Assembly (NCBI RefSeq): GCF_002934685.1
Contig: NZ_NKHL01000121.1
Location: forward strand, 382,461-446,460
Source: Pseudomonas bohemica
GTDB taxonomy: Bacteria; Pseudomonadota; Gammaproteobacteria; Pseudomonadales; Pseudomonadaceae
Reading direction: 5' to 3'
Length of the DNA: 64,000 nucleotides
Positions 51,669-60,566 of this stretch are shown in pieces. A program made the position numbers and the translations under genes. Under the pieces are notes generated by a model that had not been told where the DNA came from, did no database searches, and worked only from the letters and a program-made list of their open reading frames with translations. How positions within the stretch are numbered: position 1 is the first letter of the stretch; each line of letters opens with the position of its first letter.

Positions 51669-54065
51669 ATGAAGACGACCATTGAATTGCCTCTTTTGCC
51701 ATTGCGCGATGTTGTGGTGTATCCGCATATGGTTATCCCACTGTTCGTGGGGCGCGAGAAGTCCATTGAGGCCCTAGAGGCTGCGATGACCGGTGACAAG
51801 CAGATCTTGCTGCTCGCGCAAAGAAACCCTGCAGACGATGATCCTGGTGAAGACGCTCTTTATAACGTGGGTACGATTGCAACCGTATTGCAGCTGCTGA
51901 AGCTGCCGGACGGTACTGTCAAAGTGCTCGTCGAAGGCGAACAGCGCGGTTCTGTCGAGCGCTTCATCGAGGTCGATGGCCATTGCCGCGCCGAAGTCGC
52001 GTTGATCGACGAAATCGACGCGCCTGATCGTGAATCCGAAGTGTTCGTGCGCAGCCTGCTGGCGCAGTTCGAGCAATATGTGCAGTTGGGCAAGAAAGTC
52101 CCGGCTGAAGTCCTGTCTTCGCTCAACAGCATCGATGAGCCGGGCCGCCTGGTCGACACCATGGCCGCGCACATGGCGCTGAAGATCGAGCAGAAGCAGG
52201 AAATCCTCGAAATCATCGACTTGGGCGCTCGCGTTGAACACGTGCTGGCCCTGCTGGATGCCGAAATCGACCTGCTGCAGGTCGAAAAGCGCATTCGCGG
52301 TCGCGTGAAGAAACAAATGGAGCGCAGCCAGCGCGAGTACTACCTGAATGAGCAGATGAAGGCTATTCAGAAAGAGCTCGGCGACAGCGAAGAAGGCCAC
52401 AACGAAATCGAGGAGCTGAAGAAGCGCATCGACGCCGCTGGCCTGCCAAAAGACGCCATGACCAAGGCCACTGCCGAGCTGAACAAGCTCAAGCAGATGT
52501 CTCCGATGTCCGCTGAAGCCACGGTGGTGCGCTCGTACATCGACTGGTTGGTTCAGGTGCCGTGGAAGGCCCAGAGCAAGGTTCGTCTGGATCTGGCGCG
52601 TGCCGAAGACATTCTCGACGCAGACCACTACGGCCTGGAAGAAGTCAAAGAGCGGATCCTCGAATACCTCGCCGTGCAAAAGCGCGTGAAGAAGATTCGC
52701 GGTCCGGTGCTGTGCCTGGTTGGTCCTCCTGGTGTGGGTAAGACCTCGCTGGCCGAGTCGATCGCCCATGCCACCAACCGCAAATTCGTGCGCATGGCTC
52801 TGGGTGGTGTGCGCGATGAAGCGGAAATTCGTGGTCACCGCCGCACCTACATCGGTTCGATGCCGGGTCGTCTGATCCAGAAAATGACCAAGGTCGGCGT
52901 GCGCAACCCGCTCTTCCTGCTCGACGAAATCGACAAGATGGGCAGTGACATGCGTGGCGATCCGGCTTCGGCATTGCTCGAGGTGCTCGATCCTGAGCAG
53001 AACCACAATTTCAACGACCACTATCTGGAGGTCGATTACGACCTGTCGGATGTGATGTTCCTCTGCACCGCCAACTCGATGAACATTCCCGCGGCCCTGC
53101 TGGACCGTATGGAAGTGATCCGTCTGCCGGGCTACACCGAAGACGAGAAGATCAATATCGCCACCAAGTACCTCTCGCCCAAGCAAATCGCTGCCAACGG
53201 CCTGAAGAAAGGTGAAGTCGAGTTCGAAGAAGAGGCCATACGCGACATTATCCGGTACTACACCCGTGAAGCGGGTGTGCGTAGCCTGGAGCGTCAGATT
53301 GCCAAGGTCTGCCGCAAAGCGGTCAAAGAGCACGCTGGCGAGAAGCGTTTCTCCGTGGTGGTCACCGCCGCCATGCTGGAAAATTTCCTGGGTGTGCGCA
53401 AATTCCGCTACGGTCTGGCCGAACAGCAGGATCAGATCGGTCAGGTGACCGGGCTGGCGTGGACGCAGGTTGGTGGCGAATTGCTGACCATCGAAGCGGC
53501 CGTGGTGCCGGGCAAAGGTCAGTTGATCAAAACCGGTTCGTTGGGCGATGTGATGGTCGAATCGATCACTGCAGCTTTGACGGTTGTGCGCAGCCGCGCG
53601 AAGAGCCTGGGCATCCCTCTGGACTTCCACGAGAAGCGCGACACCCATATCCATATGCCGGAAGGGGCAACGCCGAAAGACGGCCCCAGCGCGGGCGTAG
53701 GCATGTGCACGGCGCTGGTTTCGGCGCTGACGCAGATTCCGGTGCGTGCGGACGTGGCAATGACCGGTGAAATCACTCTGCGTGGCCAGGTTCTGGCGAT
53801 TGGCGGTCTGAAGGAAAAACTGCTGGCAGCCCACCGTGGTGGAATTAAAACGGTGATCATTCCGGAAGAGAACGTACGCGATTTGAAGGAAATTCCTGAC
53901 AACATTAAGCAGGACCTGCAGATCAAACCTGTTAAATGGATTGACGAAGTCTTGCAAATTGCGCTGCAATACGCGCCGGAGCCCTTGCCGGATGTGGCTC
54001 CGGAAATGGTTGCAAAGGATGAAAAACGCGAGTCTGACTCTAAGGAAAGAATTAGCACGCATTAG
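51669..54065 (+). CDS. lon: ATP-dependent protease Lon
   Basis: 798 residues. N-terminal substrate-binding domain and coiled coil (about 1-300), then AAA+ domain with Walker A GPPGVGKT near 352. The C-terminal protease domain has the Ser-Lys dyad (Ser in KDGPSAGV near 674, Lys in GGLKEKLLAAHRGG near 717). It degrades misfolded and regulatory proteins. It follows clpX behind a terminator and a putative heat-shock promoter. Confidence 0.97.
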   Translation: MKTTIELPLLPLRDVVVYPHMVIPLFVGREKSIEALEAAMTGDKQILLLAQRNPADDDPGEDALYNVGTIATVLQLLKLPDGTVKVLVEGEQRGSVERFIEVDGHCRAEVALIDEIDAPDRESEVFVRSLLAQFEQYVQLGKKVPAEVLSSLNSIDEPGRLVDTMAAHMALKIEQKQEILEIIDLGARVEHVLALLDAEIDLLQVEKRIRGRVKKQMERSQREYYLNEQMKAIQKELGDSEEGHNEIEELKKRIDAAGLPKDAMTKATAELNKLKQMSPMSAEATVVRSYIDWLVQVPWKAQSKVRLDLARAEDILDADHYGLEEVKERILEYLAVQKRVKKIRGPVLCLVGPPGVGKTSLAESIAHATNRKFVRMALGGVRDEAEIRGHRRTYIGSMPGRLIQKMTKVGVRNPLFLLDEIDKMGSDMRGDPASALLEVLDPEQNHNFNDHYLEVDYDLSDVMFLCTANSMNIPAALLDRMEVIRLPGYTEDEKINIATKYLSPKQIAANGLKKGEVEFEEEAIRDIIRYYTREAGVRSLERQIAKVCRKAVKEHAGEKRFSVVVTAAMLENFLGVRKFRYGLAEQQDQIGQVTGLAWTQVGGELLTIEAAVVPGKGQLIKTGSLGDVMVESITAALTVVRSRAKSLGIPLDFHEKRDTHIHMPEGATPKDGPSAGVGMCTALVSALTQIPVRADVAMTGEITLRGQVLAIGGLKEKLLAAHRGGIKTVIIPEENVRDLKEIPDNIKQDLQIKPVKWIDEVLQIALQYAPEPLPDVAPEMVAKDEKRESDSKERISTH

Positions 54066-54079
54066 TCTGGGGGGCTTTC

Positions 54080-54109
54080 TTGACAGCTTTTTAGAGCCCT
54101 TGTTATAAA
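54080..54109 (+). promoter_or_regulatory. hupB sigma-70 promoter
   Basis: TTGACA (54080-54085) and TATAAA (54104-54109) are separated by 18 bp. AGAGCC/GGCTCT (54093-54118) forms a hairpin around the same place that could end lon transcription. Confidence 0.6.
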
Positions 54110-54205
54110 GCGGCTCTTTCCAGCTTCAGAAGGCCATTCAGCGTTTGTCTGGAATCACCAAAAAACTTAGAAAATATACTCAATATAGATATAAGGGGAC
54201 TTAGA

Positions 54206-54478
54206 GTGAACAAGTCGGAACTGATTGATGCTATCGCCGCATCCGCTGACATCCCGAAAGCTGCTGCTGGCCGTGCGCTGGACGCAGTAATCGAATCCGT
54301 CACTGGCGCTCTGAAGGCCGGCGACTCTGTTGTACTGGTTGGTTTCGGCACTTTCTCCGTAGCCGATCGTCCTGCTCGTACCGGCCGTAACCCACAGACC
54401 GGTAAGACTCTGGAAATCCCGGCAGCCAAAAAACCAGGCTTCAAAGCCGGTAAAGCTCTGAAAGAAGCAGTCAACTAA
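54206..54478 (+). CDS. hupB: DNA-binding protein HU-beta
   Basis: 90 residues. The HU/IHF family signature (GFGTFSVADRPARTGRNPQTG) is complete. It compacts and bends DNA as a homo- or heterodimer. It begins with GTG, preceded by AAGGGGAC. Located between lon and ppiD as in other gamma-proteobacteria. Confidence 0.97.
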   Translation: MNKSELIDAIAASADIPKAAAGRALDAVIESVTGALKAGDSVVLVGFGTFSVADRPARTGRNPQTGKTLEIPAAKKPGFKAGKALKEAVN

Positions 54479-54490
54479 GCTTCTTTTTTA
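54461..54490 (+). terminator. hupB terminator overlapping its stop codon
   Basis: AAAGAAGC (54461-54468) and GCTTCTTT (54479-54486) pair, and T runs follow. The stop codon TAA lies at the edge of the 10-base loop. Confidence 0.65.
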
Positions 54491-54495
54491 TCTTT

Positions 54496-54670
54496 GCCCG
54501 CCCAAGACAGCGTTACCTCTGTTCTGGGCGTGAAGCGGCAAGTGCGGTTGGTCAAGCGCTGGCCTGTCACCTCAGGAGACCCTGCCCGCTTCGCTCGTTT
54601 TGCCAGGCTGTGCCAGTTTTGCCAAGCTACTAAAGTTACGAGAAGGCGCATCCTCGGATGCGCCTTTCTT
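54496..54670 (+). other. structured spacer between hupB and ppiD
   Basis: A hairpin CGCCCA…TGGGCG lies near 54500-54530. The spacer ends with a strong terminator AAGGCGCATCC/GGATGCGCCTT (54643-54666) plus T-rich tail. No protein gene is seen; a small RNA ending at this terminator is possible. Confidence 0.5.
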
Positions 54671-54744
54671 CTATCCGGATTTCACCATCGCTCCGCTCCG
54701 TGTGTCGCAGCTTTGTGAGTTGAGTAAAACCCTCTGGGGGACGC

Positions 54745-56619
54745 ATGCTGCAGAATATCAGGGACAATTCACAAGGCTGGATTGCCAAAACCATCATTGG
54801 CGTTGTCATGGCGCTGATGGCGTTGACGGGTTTCGACGCCATTTTCAGGGCTACTAGTCACAGCCAGGATGCTGCCAAGGTCAACGGCGACGAAATCACT
54901 CAGGCAGAACTGGGTCAGGCCGTTGAAATGCAGCGTCGCCAGTTGATGCAACAGCTGGGCAAGGATTTCGATCCGGCGATGCTCAATGAAAAGATGCTGC
55001 GTGATTCAGCGCTCAAGGGCCTGATCGATCGCAAGCTGCTGTTGCAGGGTGCGGCAGACGCCAAATTCGGCTTCTCCGAAGCTTCGCTGGATCAGCAGAT
55101 CCTGCTGACGCCTGAATTCCAGGTGGATGGTAAATTCAATGCCGATCGTTTCGATCAGGTGGTTCGTCAGCTGGGTTACAGCCGCATGCAGTTCCGGCAG
55201 ATCCTCGGTCAGGAAATGCTGATCGGCCAGATCCGCGCGGGCATCGGCGGCAGCGCTTTCGTGACCGACGCTCAGGTCGATGCATTTGCCCGTCTGGAAA
55301 AACAGACCCGCGACTTCGCGACCCTGACACTGCCAGCCGATCCGTCCAATGTGAAAGTCACCGACGACGAGATCAAGGCGCACTACGATCAGCACGCCAA
55401 GGAATTCCTCAGCCCGGAACAGGTTGTCCTGGACTACATCGAGCTGAAGAAGTCCTCGTTCTTCGACAAGGTGTCGGTGAAGGATGAAGACTTGCAGGCG
55501 GCGTATCAGAAAGAAATCGCCAACCTGGCCGAGCAGCGACGTGCCGCGCATATCCTGATCGAAGTCAACGACAAGACCACCGATGCCCAAGCCAAGGCGA
55601 AGATCGACGAGATCCAGCAGCGCGTGGCCAAAGGCGAAGACTTCGCAGCGTTGGCCAAGGAGCTGTCGCAAGACCCGGGGTCCTCGAGCAAGGGTGGCGA
55701 TCTGGGCTATGCCGGCAAGGGTGTTTACGATCCGGCCTTCGAAGACGCGCTGTATGCGTTGAACAAGGATCAGGTATCGGCACCTGTGCGCAGTCAGTTC
55801 GGTTGGCACTTGATCAAGCTGCTGGGCGTCGAGGCGCCGTCGGTTCCGACGCTCGCCAGTCTGAAGGAAAAGCTGACCCACGAACTGAAATCAGCGCAGG
55901 TAGAGCAGAAATACGTCGATGCCAGCAAGAAACTGGAAGATGCTGCGTTTGAGGCGTCCGATCTGTCTCAGCCTGCGCAGGATCTGGGTCTGAAGGTTCA
56001 GACCACCGCGCCGTTCGGTCGTGAAGGCGGGGAAGGCATCGCTGCCAACCGTGCCGTGATCCAGGCGGCGTTCAGCCCTGAGGTGATGGAGGAGGGCTCC
56101 AACAGCTCGGCGCTGGAGCTCGATCCTGAGACTGTGGTAGTGGTGCATGTGAAGGAACACCGTCAGCCTGAACAATTGCCTCTGGAAGCGGTTTCCGATG
56201 CGATCCGTGCGCAGTTGACCAAAGAGCACGCCAGCGATGCCGTCAAAGGCAAGGGTGAGGCGCTGCTGGCCGGTTTGCACGACGGCAAGGTTCCGTACAC
56301 CGCGACCAAGCAGGAAGGCCAGAACTGGAAGGTGGTGGAAGCCGCTTCCCGTGGTCAAGAGGGTGTCGATCCTCAAGTGCTGCAGGCTGTGTTCCGTATG
56401 CCTAAACCGGAAGGCAAGGACAAGCCGGTTTATTCGAGCCTGACCGCGGCCGATGGCAGTTTTGTGGTGTTGCGGCTCAATGGTGTGAACCAGGCGGCTC
56501 CGGCGACCGATGCGGAGAAGACTCAGTATCGTCGCTTCCTCGCATCGCGTGAGGGGCGTCAGGACTTTGAGTCCTATCAGGCGCAGCTGCAGTCTGAGGC
56601 GAAGATCGAGAAATATTGA
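54745..56619 (+). CDS. ppiD: periplasmic folding chaperone PpiD
   Basis: 624 residues. One N-terminal membrane helix (about 14-33) anchors it to the inner membrane. SurA-like chaperone regions flank a parvulin PPIase domain (about 260-360, with AAHILIE and GDLGYAGKG). It assists outer membrane and secreted proteins leaving the Sec channel. GGGG precedes the ATG, and a strong terminator follows. Confidence 0.95.
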   Translation: MLQNIRDNSQGWIAKTIIGVVMALMALTGFDAIFRATSHSQDAAKVNGDEITQAELGQAVEMQRRQLMQQLGKDFDPAMLNEKMLRDSALKGLIDRKLLLQGAADAKFGFSEASLDQQILLTPEFQVDGKFNADRFDQVVRQLGYSRMQFRQILGQEMLIGQIRAGIGGSAFVTDAQVDAFARLEKQTRDFATLTLPADPSNVKVTDDEIKAHYDQHAKEFLSPEQVVLDYIELKKSSFFDKVSVKDEDLQAAYQKEIANLAEQRRAAHILIEVNDKTTDAQAKAKIDEIQQRVAKGEDFAALAKELSQDPGSSSKGGDLGYAGKGVYDPAFEDALYALNKDQVSAPVRSQFGWHLIKLLGVEAPSVPTLASLKEKLTHELKSAQVEQKYVDASKKLEDAAFEASDLSQPAQDLGLKVQTTAPFGREGGEGIAANRAVIQAAFSPEVMEEGSNSSALELDPETVVVVHVKEHRQPEQLPLEAVSDAIRAQLTKEHASDAVKGKGEALLAGLHDGKVPYTATKQEGQNWKVVEAASRGQEGVDPQVLQAVFRMPKPEGKDKPVYSSLTAADGSFVVLRLNGVNQAAPATDAEKTQYRRFLASREGRQDFESYQAQLQSEAKIEKY

Positions 56620-56639
56620 TCCTCGCTGAAGGCTGAACC

Positions 56640-56674
56640 AAAAAGCCCCGGCTCTTGAGAGTCGGGGCTTTTTG
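56640..56674 (+). terminator. ppiD intrinsic terminator
   Basis: AAAAGCCCCG and CGGGGCTTTT form a 10-bp perfect stem followed by T, 21 bases after the stop. Confidence 0.9.
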
Positions 56675-56736
56675 GTTTTTGGGGGGGCGTACGGGGCGGC
56701 ATGTAGATCCGCTATCTCGGGTGGCGCAGATATTGA

Positions 56737-56800
56737 TTCCGCCCTTACGGCGGGTCAGTTTTTCCAAGAGCCGAAATGTCGGACCACGAAAAGTAACCCA
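56737..56800. repeat. copy B of the dispersed TCCGCCCTTACGG element
   Basis: It has the same 20-mer as at 20851-20870, followed by GAAAAGTAACC-CAAAA. Like copy A it lies right after a strong terminator. Confidence 0.65.
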
Positions 56801-57120
56801 AAAGGCCCTAGCAGAATTTAAGCTTCGGCGCTGTGCCTGTGGAAGCTTCTGGAGGTTGCGACATGGGCGGTCGCGGAGTGTCAGGAACATAACTGTAACG
56901 GGCCCACAGCGTTCGCGGCCGTCGTAACCTCCGACTTCTGCCACAGGGTTCGGCGGCGCACGGGGATTTTACGCATGCACCCAATCCTTGCCCGAAATAA
57001 CGCATATACACCCAAAACTCAGCGCAAAAAAAACGGCAGGTCATCCAGCACATGGCTGCCTGACCCACCGCATTCGCCAGCAAGCTGGCTCCTACAGGTA
57101 GTGCTCTGGGGGCTACAGAA
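56801..57120. other. intergenic region with REP fragments
   Basis: No gene is seen. GTCGTAACCTCC…CTGCCACAG (56919-56946) and CGCATTCGCCAGCAAGCTGGCTCCTAC (57069-57096) are single REP sequences. Confidence 0.55.
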
Positions 57121-57915
57121 TCAACCCTCCAGATCACCCATCGCCGTGGTGTTGAAGCCGCCGTCGACGTACATGATTTCACCGCTCACACCCGAAGCCA
57201 GGTCGGAGCAAAGGAACGCGCCTGCATTACCCACTTCGTCGATGGTCACGTTGCGGCGCAGAGGAGTCTGGGCTTCGTTGGCATCGAGCATCTTGCGGAA
57301 GTTCTTGATGCCGGAAGCGGCCAGAGTACGGATCGGGCCAGCCGATACGGCGTTGACGCGAGTGCCGTCCGGGCCGAGGCTGCGGGCCAGGTAACGCACA
57401 CCGGCTTCCAGACTGGCCTTGGCCATGCCCATGACGTTGTAGTTGGGCATGGTGCGCTCGGCGCCCAGGTACGACAGGGTCAGCAGGCTGCCGTTGCGGC
57501 CCTTCATCAGTTCGCGACCGGCCTTGGCCAGCGCGACGAAGCTGTAGGCGCTGATGTCGTGAGCAATGCGGAAACCTTCACGGGTGGTGGCCTGGGTGAA
57601 GTCGCCATCCAGTTGGTCGCCCGGTGCGAAGCCAACGGAGTGCACGATACAGTCCAGGCCGTCCCACTTCTTGCTCAGTTCTTCGAAAACCTTGGCGATT
57701 TCTTCGTCGCTGGCCACGTCGCAAGGGAAGCACAGATCAGCGTTCGAACCCCAGGCGGCAGCGAATTCTTCGACGCGACCTTTGAGTTTTTCGTTCTGGT
57801 AGGTGAAGGCAAGTTCAGCGCCTTCGCGGTGCATGGCGGCAGCGATGCCCGATGCGATAGACAGTTTGCTGGCGACACCGACGATCAGGACGCGCTTACC
57901 GGCGAGAAAACCCAT
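57121..57915 (-). CDS. fabI: enoyl-[acyl-carrier-protein] reductase FabI
   Basis: 264 residues. NADH-dependent short-chain reductase that completes each fatty acid elongation cycle. The catalytic residues match E. coli FabI with a 3-residue shift: Tyr149, Tyr159 and Lys166, the latter two within YNVMGMAK. HSVGFAPGDQLDGD (about 92-105) is the triclosan-binding region. AGAGGA lies about 8 bases before the ATG. It begins 18 bp after the nppD stop and may be read through from that operon. Confidence 0.96.
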   Translation of the reverse strand: MGFLAGKRVLIVGVASKLSIASGIAAAMHREGAELAFTYQNEKLKGRVEEFAAAWGSNADLCFPCDVASDEEIAKVFEELSKKWDGLDCIVHSVGFAPGDQLDGDFTQATTREGFRIAHDISAYSFVALAKAGRELMKGRNGSLLTLSYLGAERTMPNYNVMGMAKASLEAGVRYLARSLGPDGTRVNAVSAGPIRTLAASGIKNFRKMLDANEAQTPLRRNVTIDEVGNAGAFLCSDLASGVSGEIMYVDGGFNTTAMGDLEG

Positions 57916-57933
57916 GGTTTGTTCCTCTTCAGG

Positions 57934-59544
57934 TTAATCGACAGCTGCCGGAGCCAGAAAAGCGGCTTCCAGCAGCTGCTGTGTATAAGGATGTTGCGGT
58001 GCGGCGAAGATATCTTCTGCCACACCCTGTTCGACCACTTGGCCTTGCTTGACCACCATTAGTTGGTGGCTCAGCGCTTTGACTACCGCCAGGTCATGGC
58101 TGATAAACAAATACGTCAGGTTGTACTTGGTTTGCAGGGAGCGCAAAAGCTCCACTACTTGACGCTGAACGGTCCGGTCGAGGGCCGAAGTGGGCTCGTC
58201 CAGTAAAATCAGCGCCGGTTTTAACACTAATGCCCGTGCGATGGCGATCCTTTGCCGCTGTCCGCCGGAAAACTCATGGGGGTAGCGGTGTCGGGTTGCC
58301 GGGTCCAGACCTACCTCCTTGAGCGCTTCGACCACCGCCGCTTCCTGTTCGACGGCGGTTCCGATCCTGTGGATCCGCAGCCCTTCGCCAACGATGTCGC
58401 ACACCGACATACGGGGGCTCAGGCTGCCGAACGGGTCCTGAAACACCACCTGCATCTGTCGCCGCAGCGGTCGCACCTGGTCCTGCTTCAGACCAGTCAG
58501 CGAATCGCCCTGAAAGCGTATCTCGCCTTCGCTGCGAATCAACCTGAGAATCGCCAGGCCCAACGTCGACTTGCCCGAGCCGCTTTCGCCGACGATCCCC
58601 AGCGTCTGCCCCCTGGGCAGACTGAAGTGGATGCCGTCCACGGCCTTGACGTGATCGACGGTGCGCTTGAACACGCCCTTCTTGATCGCAAACCAGACCT
58701 TGAGGTCTTCGACTTCCAGCATCGGTGCGCCCGGCACGTTGTTCGCTGGGCCACCTTTTGGCTCGGCACTGAGCAGCTCGATGGTGTACGGATGCTGCGG
58801 TGCACGGAACAGTTCTTCACACGATGCCTGTTCGACGATGCAACCGCGCTGCATGACACATACTCGGTTGGCAATTTGTCGAACCACGTTCAAATCGTGG
58901 CTGATCAACAGCAAAGCCATGCCCAGACGGGCCTGCAGCTCCTTCAGCAGTTCGAGAATTTTCAATTGCACCGTGACGTCCAGGGCGGTGGTCGGCTCGT
59001 CGGCGATCAGCAGTTCCGGCTCATTGGCCAAGGCCATGGCGATCATCACGCGCTGGCGCTGACCGCCGGAGAGCTCGTGTGGCAAGGCCCTGAGGCGTTT
59101 GCGCGGCTCGGGAATGCCGACCAGCTCCAGCAACTCCAGGGTGCGCCGTGTTGCCGCCTTGCCGGTCAGGCCTTTGTGCAGGCCAAGCACTTCGTTGATT
59201 TGTTTCTCGATCGACTGCAGCGGGTTCAGCGACGTCATCGGCTCCTGAAAGATCATCGCGATGCGGTTGCCGCGGATGGCACGCATGCGTTTTTCACTCA
59301 CGGTCAGCAGCTCATTGCCAGCGTACTGAATGGTACCGGTGGGGTGGCGGGCGAGCGGGTAGGGCAAAAGTCGCAGGATCGAATGCGCGGTGACTGACTT
59401 GCCCGATCCGCTTTCGCCGACCAGCGCCAGGGTTTCTCCCTTACGAATGTCGAAGCTGATGCCTTCGACCACGCGTTGGGTTTTCTGGCCGGAAACGAAC
59501 TCGACCGACAGGTTGCGGATTTCGATCAGATTGTCCTGATTCAT
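57934..59544 (-). CDS. nppD: double-ATPase subunit of a peptide ABC transporter (YejF/NppD)
   Basis: 536 residues with two ABC domains in tandem. First: Walker A GESGSGKS (43-50) and LSGGQRQRV; second: GESGSGKST near 322 and FSGGQRQRI, each followed by OppD/F-type loops. It powers uptake of peptides; E. coli YejABEF imports microcin C and P. aeruginosa NppA1A2BCD imports peptidyl nucleoside antibiotics. The ATG at 59544 lies one base after the permease stop. Confidence 0.93.
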   Translation of the reverse strand: MNQDNLIEIRNLSVEFVSGQKTQRVVEGISFDIRKGETLALVGESGSGKSVTAHSILRLLPYPLARHPTGTIQYAGNELLTVSEKRMRAIRGNRIAMIFQEPMTSLNPLQSIEKQINEVLGLHKGLTGKAATRRTLELLELVGIPEPRKRLRALPHELSGGQRQRVMIAMALANEPELLIADEPTTALDVTVQLKILELLKELQARLGMALLLISHDLNVVRQIANRVCVMQRGCIVEQASCEELFRAPQHPYTIELLSAEPKGGPANNVPGAPMLEVEDLKVWFAIKKGVFKRTVDHVKAVDGIHFSLPRGQTLGIVGESGSGKSTLGLAILRLIRSEGEIRFQGDSLTGLKQDQVRPLRRQMQVVFQDPFGSLSPRMSVCDIVGEGLRIHRIGTAVEQEAAVVEALKEVGLDPATRHRYPHEFSGGQRQRIAIARALVLKPALILLDEPTSALDRTVQRQVVELLRSLQTKYNLTYLFISHDLAVVKALSHQLMVVKQGQVVEQGVAEDIFAAPQHPYTQQLLEAAFLAPAAVD

Positions 59545-59545
59545 C

Positions 59546-60565
59546 TCATTTCCTCGGGTCGAATGCGTCACGGGCGGATTCGCCGATGAACACCAGCAGG
59601 CTCAACATGATCGCCAGCACGGCAAAGGCACTGATGCCCAGCCACGGCGCCTGCAGGTTGGATTTGCCCTGCGCCACCAGCTCGCCCAGCGAAGGTGAGC
59701 CTGCGGGCAGGCCGAAGCCCAGGAAATCCAGCGCGGTCAGGGTGCCGATCGCGCCGGTGAGGATGAACGGCATGAAGGTCATGGTCGAGACCATCGCGTT
59801 GGGCAGGATGTGCCGGAACATGATCGCCCCGTTCTGCATACCAAGCGCACGTGCGGCGCGCACATATTCGAGGTTGCGCCCGCGCAGGAACTCGGCGCGC
59901 ACGACATCCACCAGGCTCATCCACGAGAACAACAGCATGATGCCCAGCAGCCACCAGAAGTTGGGCTGCACGAAGCTGGCGAGAATGATCAGCAGGTACA
60001 GCACCGGCAGGCCGGACCAGATCTCCAGAAAGCGCTGCCCGACCAGATCGACCCAGCCGCCATAGAAGCCCTGCAGGGCCCCGGCGATGACGCCGATGAT
60101 CGAGCTGAGCACCGTCAGGGTGAGGGCGAACAGCACCGAGACACGGAAGCCGTAGATCACTCGCGCCAGCACATCGCGGCCCTGATCGTCGGTGCCGAGC
60201 AGGTTTTCCCGGGAAGGCGGAGCCGGGGCCGGGACTTTCAGGTCGTAGTTGATGCTCTGGTAACTGAACGGGATCGGCGCCCACAGCGTCCAGCCGCCTT
60301 TGGCCGCCAGCAACTCCTTGATGTACGGGCTCTTGTAGTTGGCTTCCAGCGGGAATTCTCCGCCAAAGGTGGTTTCCGGATAACGCTTGAACACCGGGAA
60401 ATACCACTCACCGTCGTAGCGCACGGCCAGTGGCTTGTCGTTGGCGATCAACTCGGCGCCCAGACTCAGGCCAAACAGAATCAGGAACAGCCACAGCGAC
60501 CACCAGCCACGCTTGTTGGCCTTGAACCGTTCGAAACGGCGTCGATTAAGAGGGGACAACGTCAT
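59546..60565 (-). CDS. nppC: peptide ABC transporter permease (YejE/NppC)
   Basis: 339 residues. DppC/YejE-type permease with an N-terminal membrane helix, a periplasmic loop of about 100 residues, and five further helices. The EAA loop is visible as VRAARALGMQNGAIMFRHILPN. The ATG at 60565 is one base past the nppB stop. Confidence 0.92.
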   Translation of the reverse strand: MTLSPLNRRRFERFKANKRGWWSLWLFLILFGLSLGAELIANDKPLAVRYDGEWYFPVFKRYPETTFGGEFPLEANYKSPYIKELLAAKGGWTLWAPIPFSYQSINYDLKVPAPAPPSRENLLGTDDQGRDVLARVIYGFRVSVLFALTLTVLSSIIGVIAGALQGFYGGWVDLVGQRFLEIWSGLPVLYLLIILASFVQPNFWWLLGIMLLFSWMSLVDVVRAEFLRGRNLEYVRAARALGMQNGAIMFRHILPNAMVSTMTFMPFILTGAIGTLTALDFLGFGLPAGSPSLGELVAQGKSNLQAPWLGISAFAVLAIMLSLLVFIGESARDAFDPRK

Positions 60566-60566
60566 A

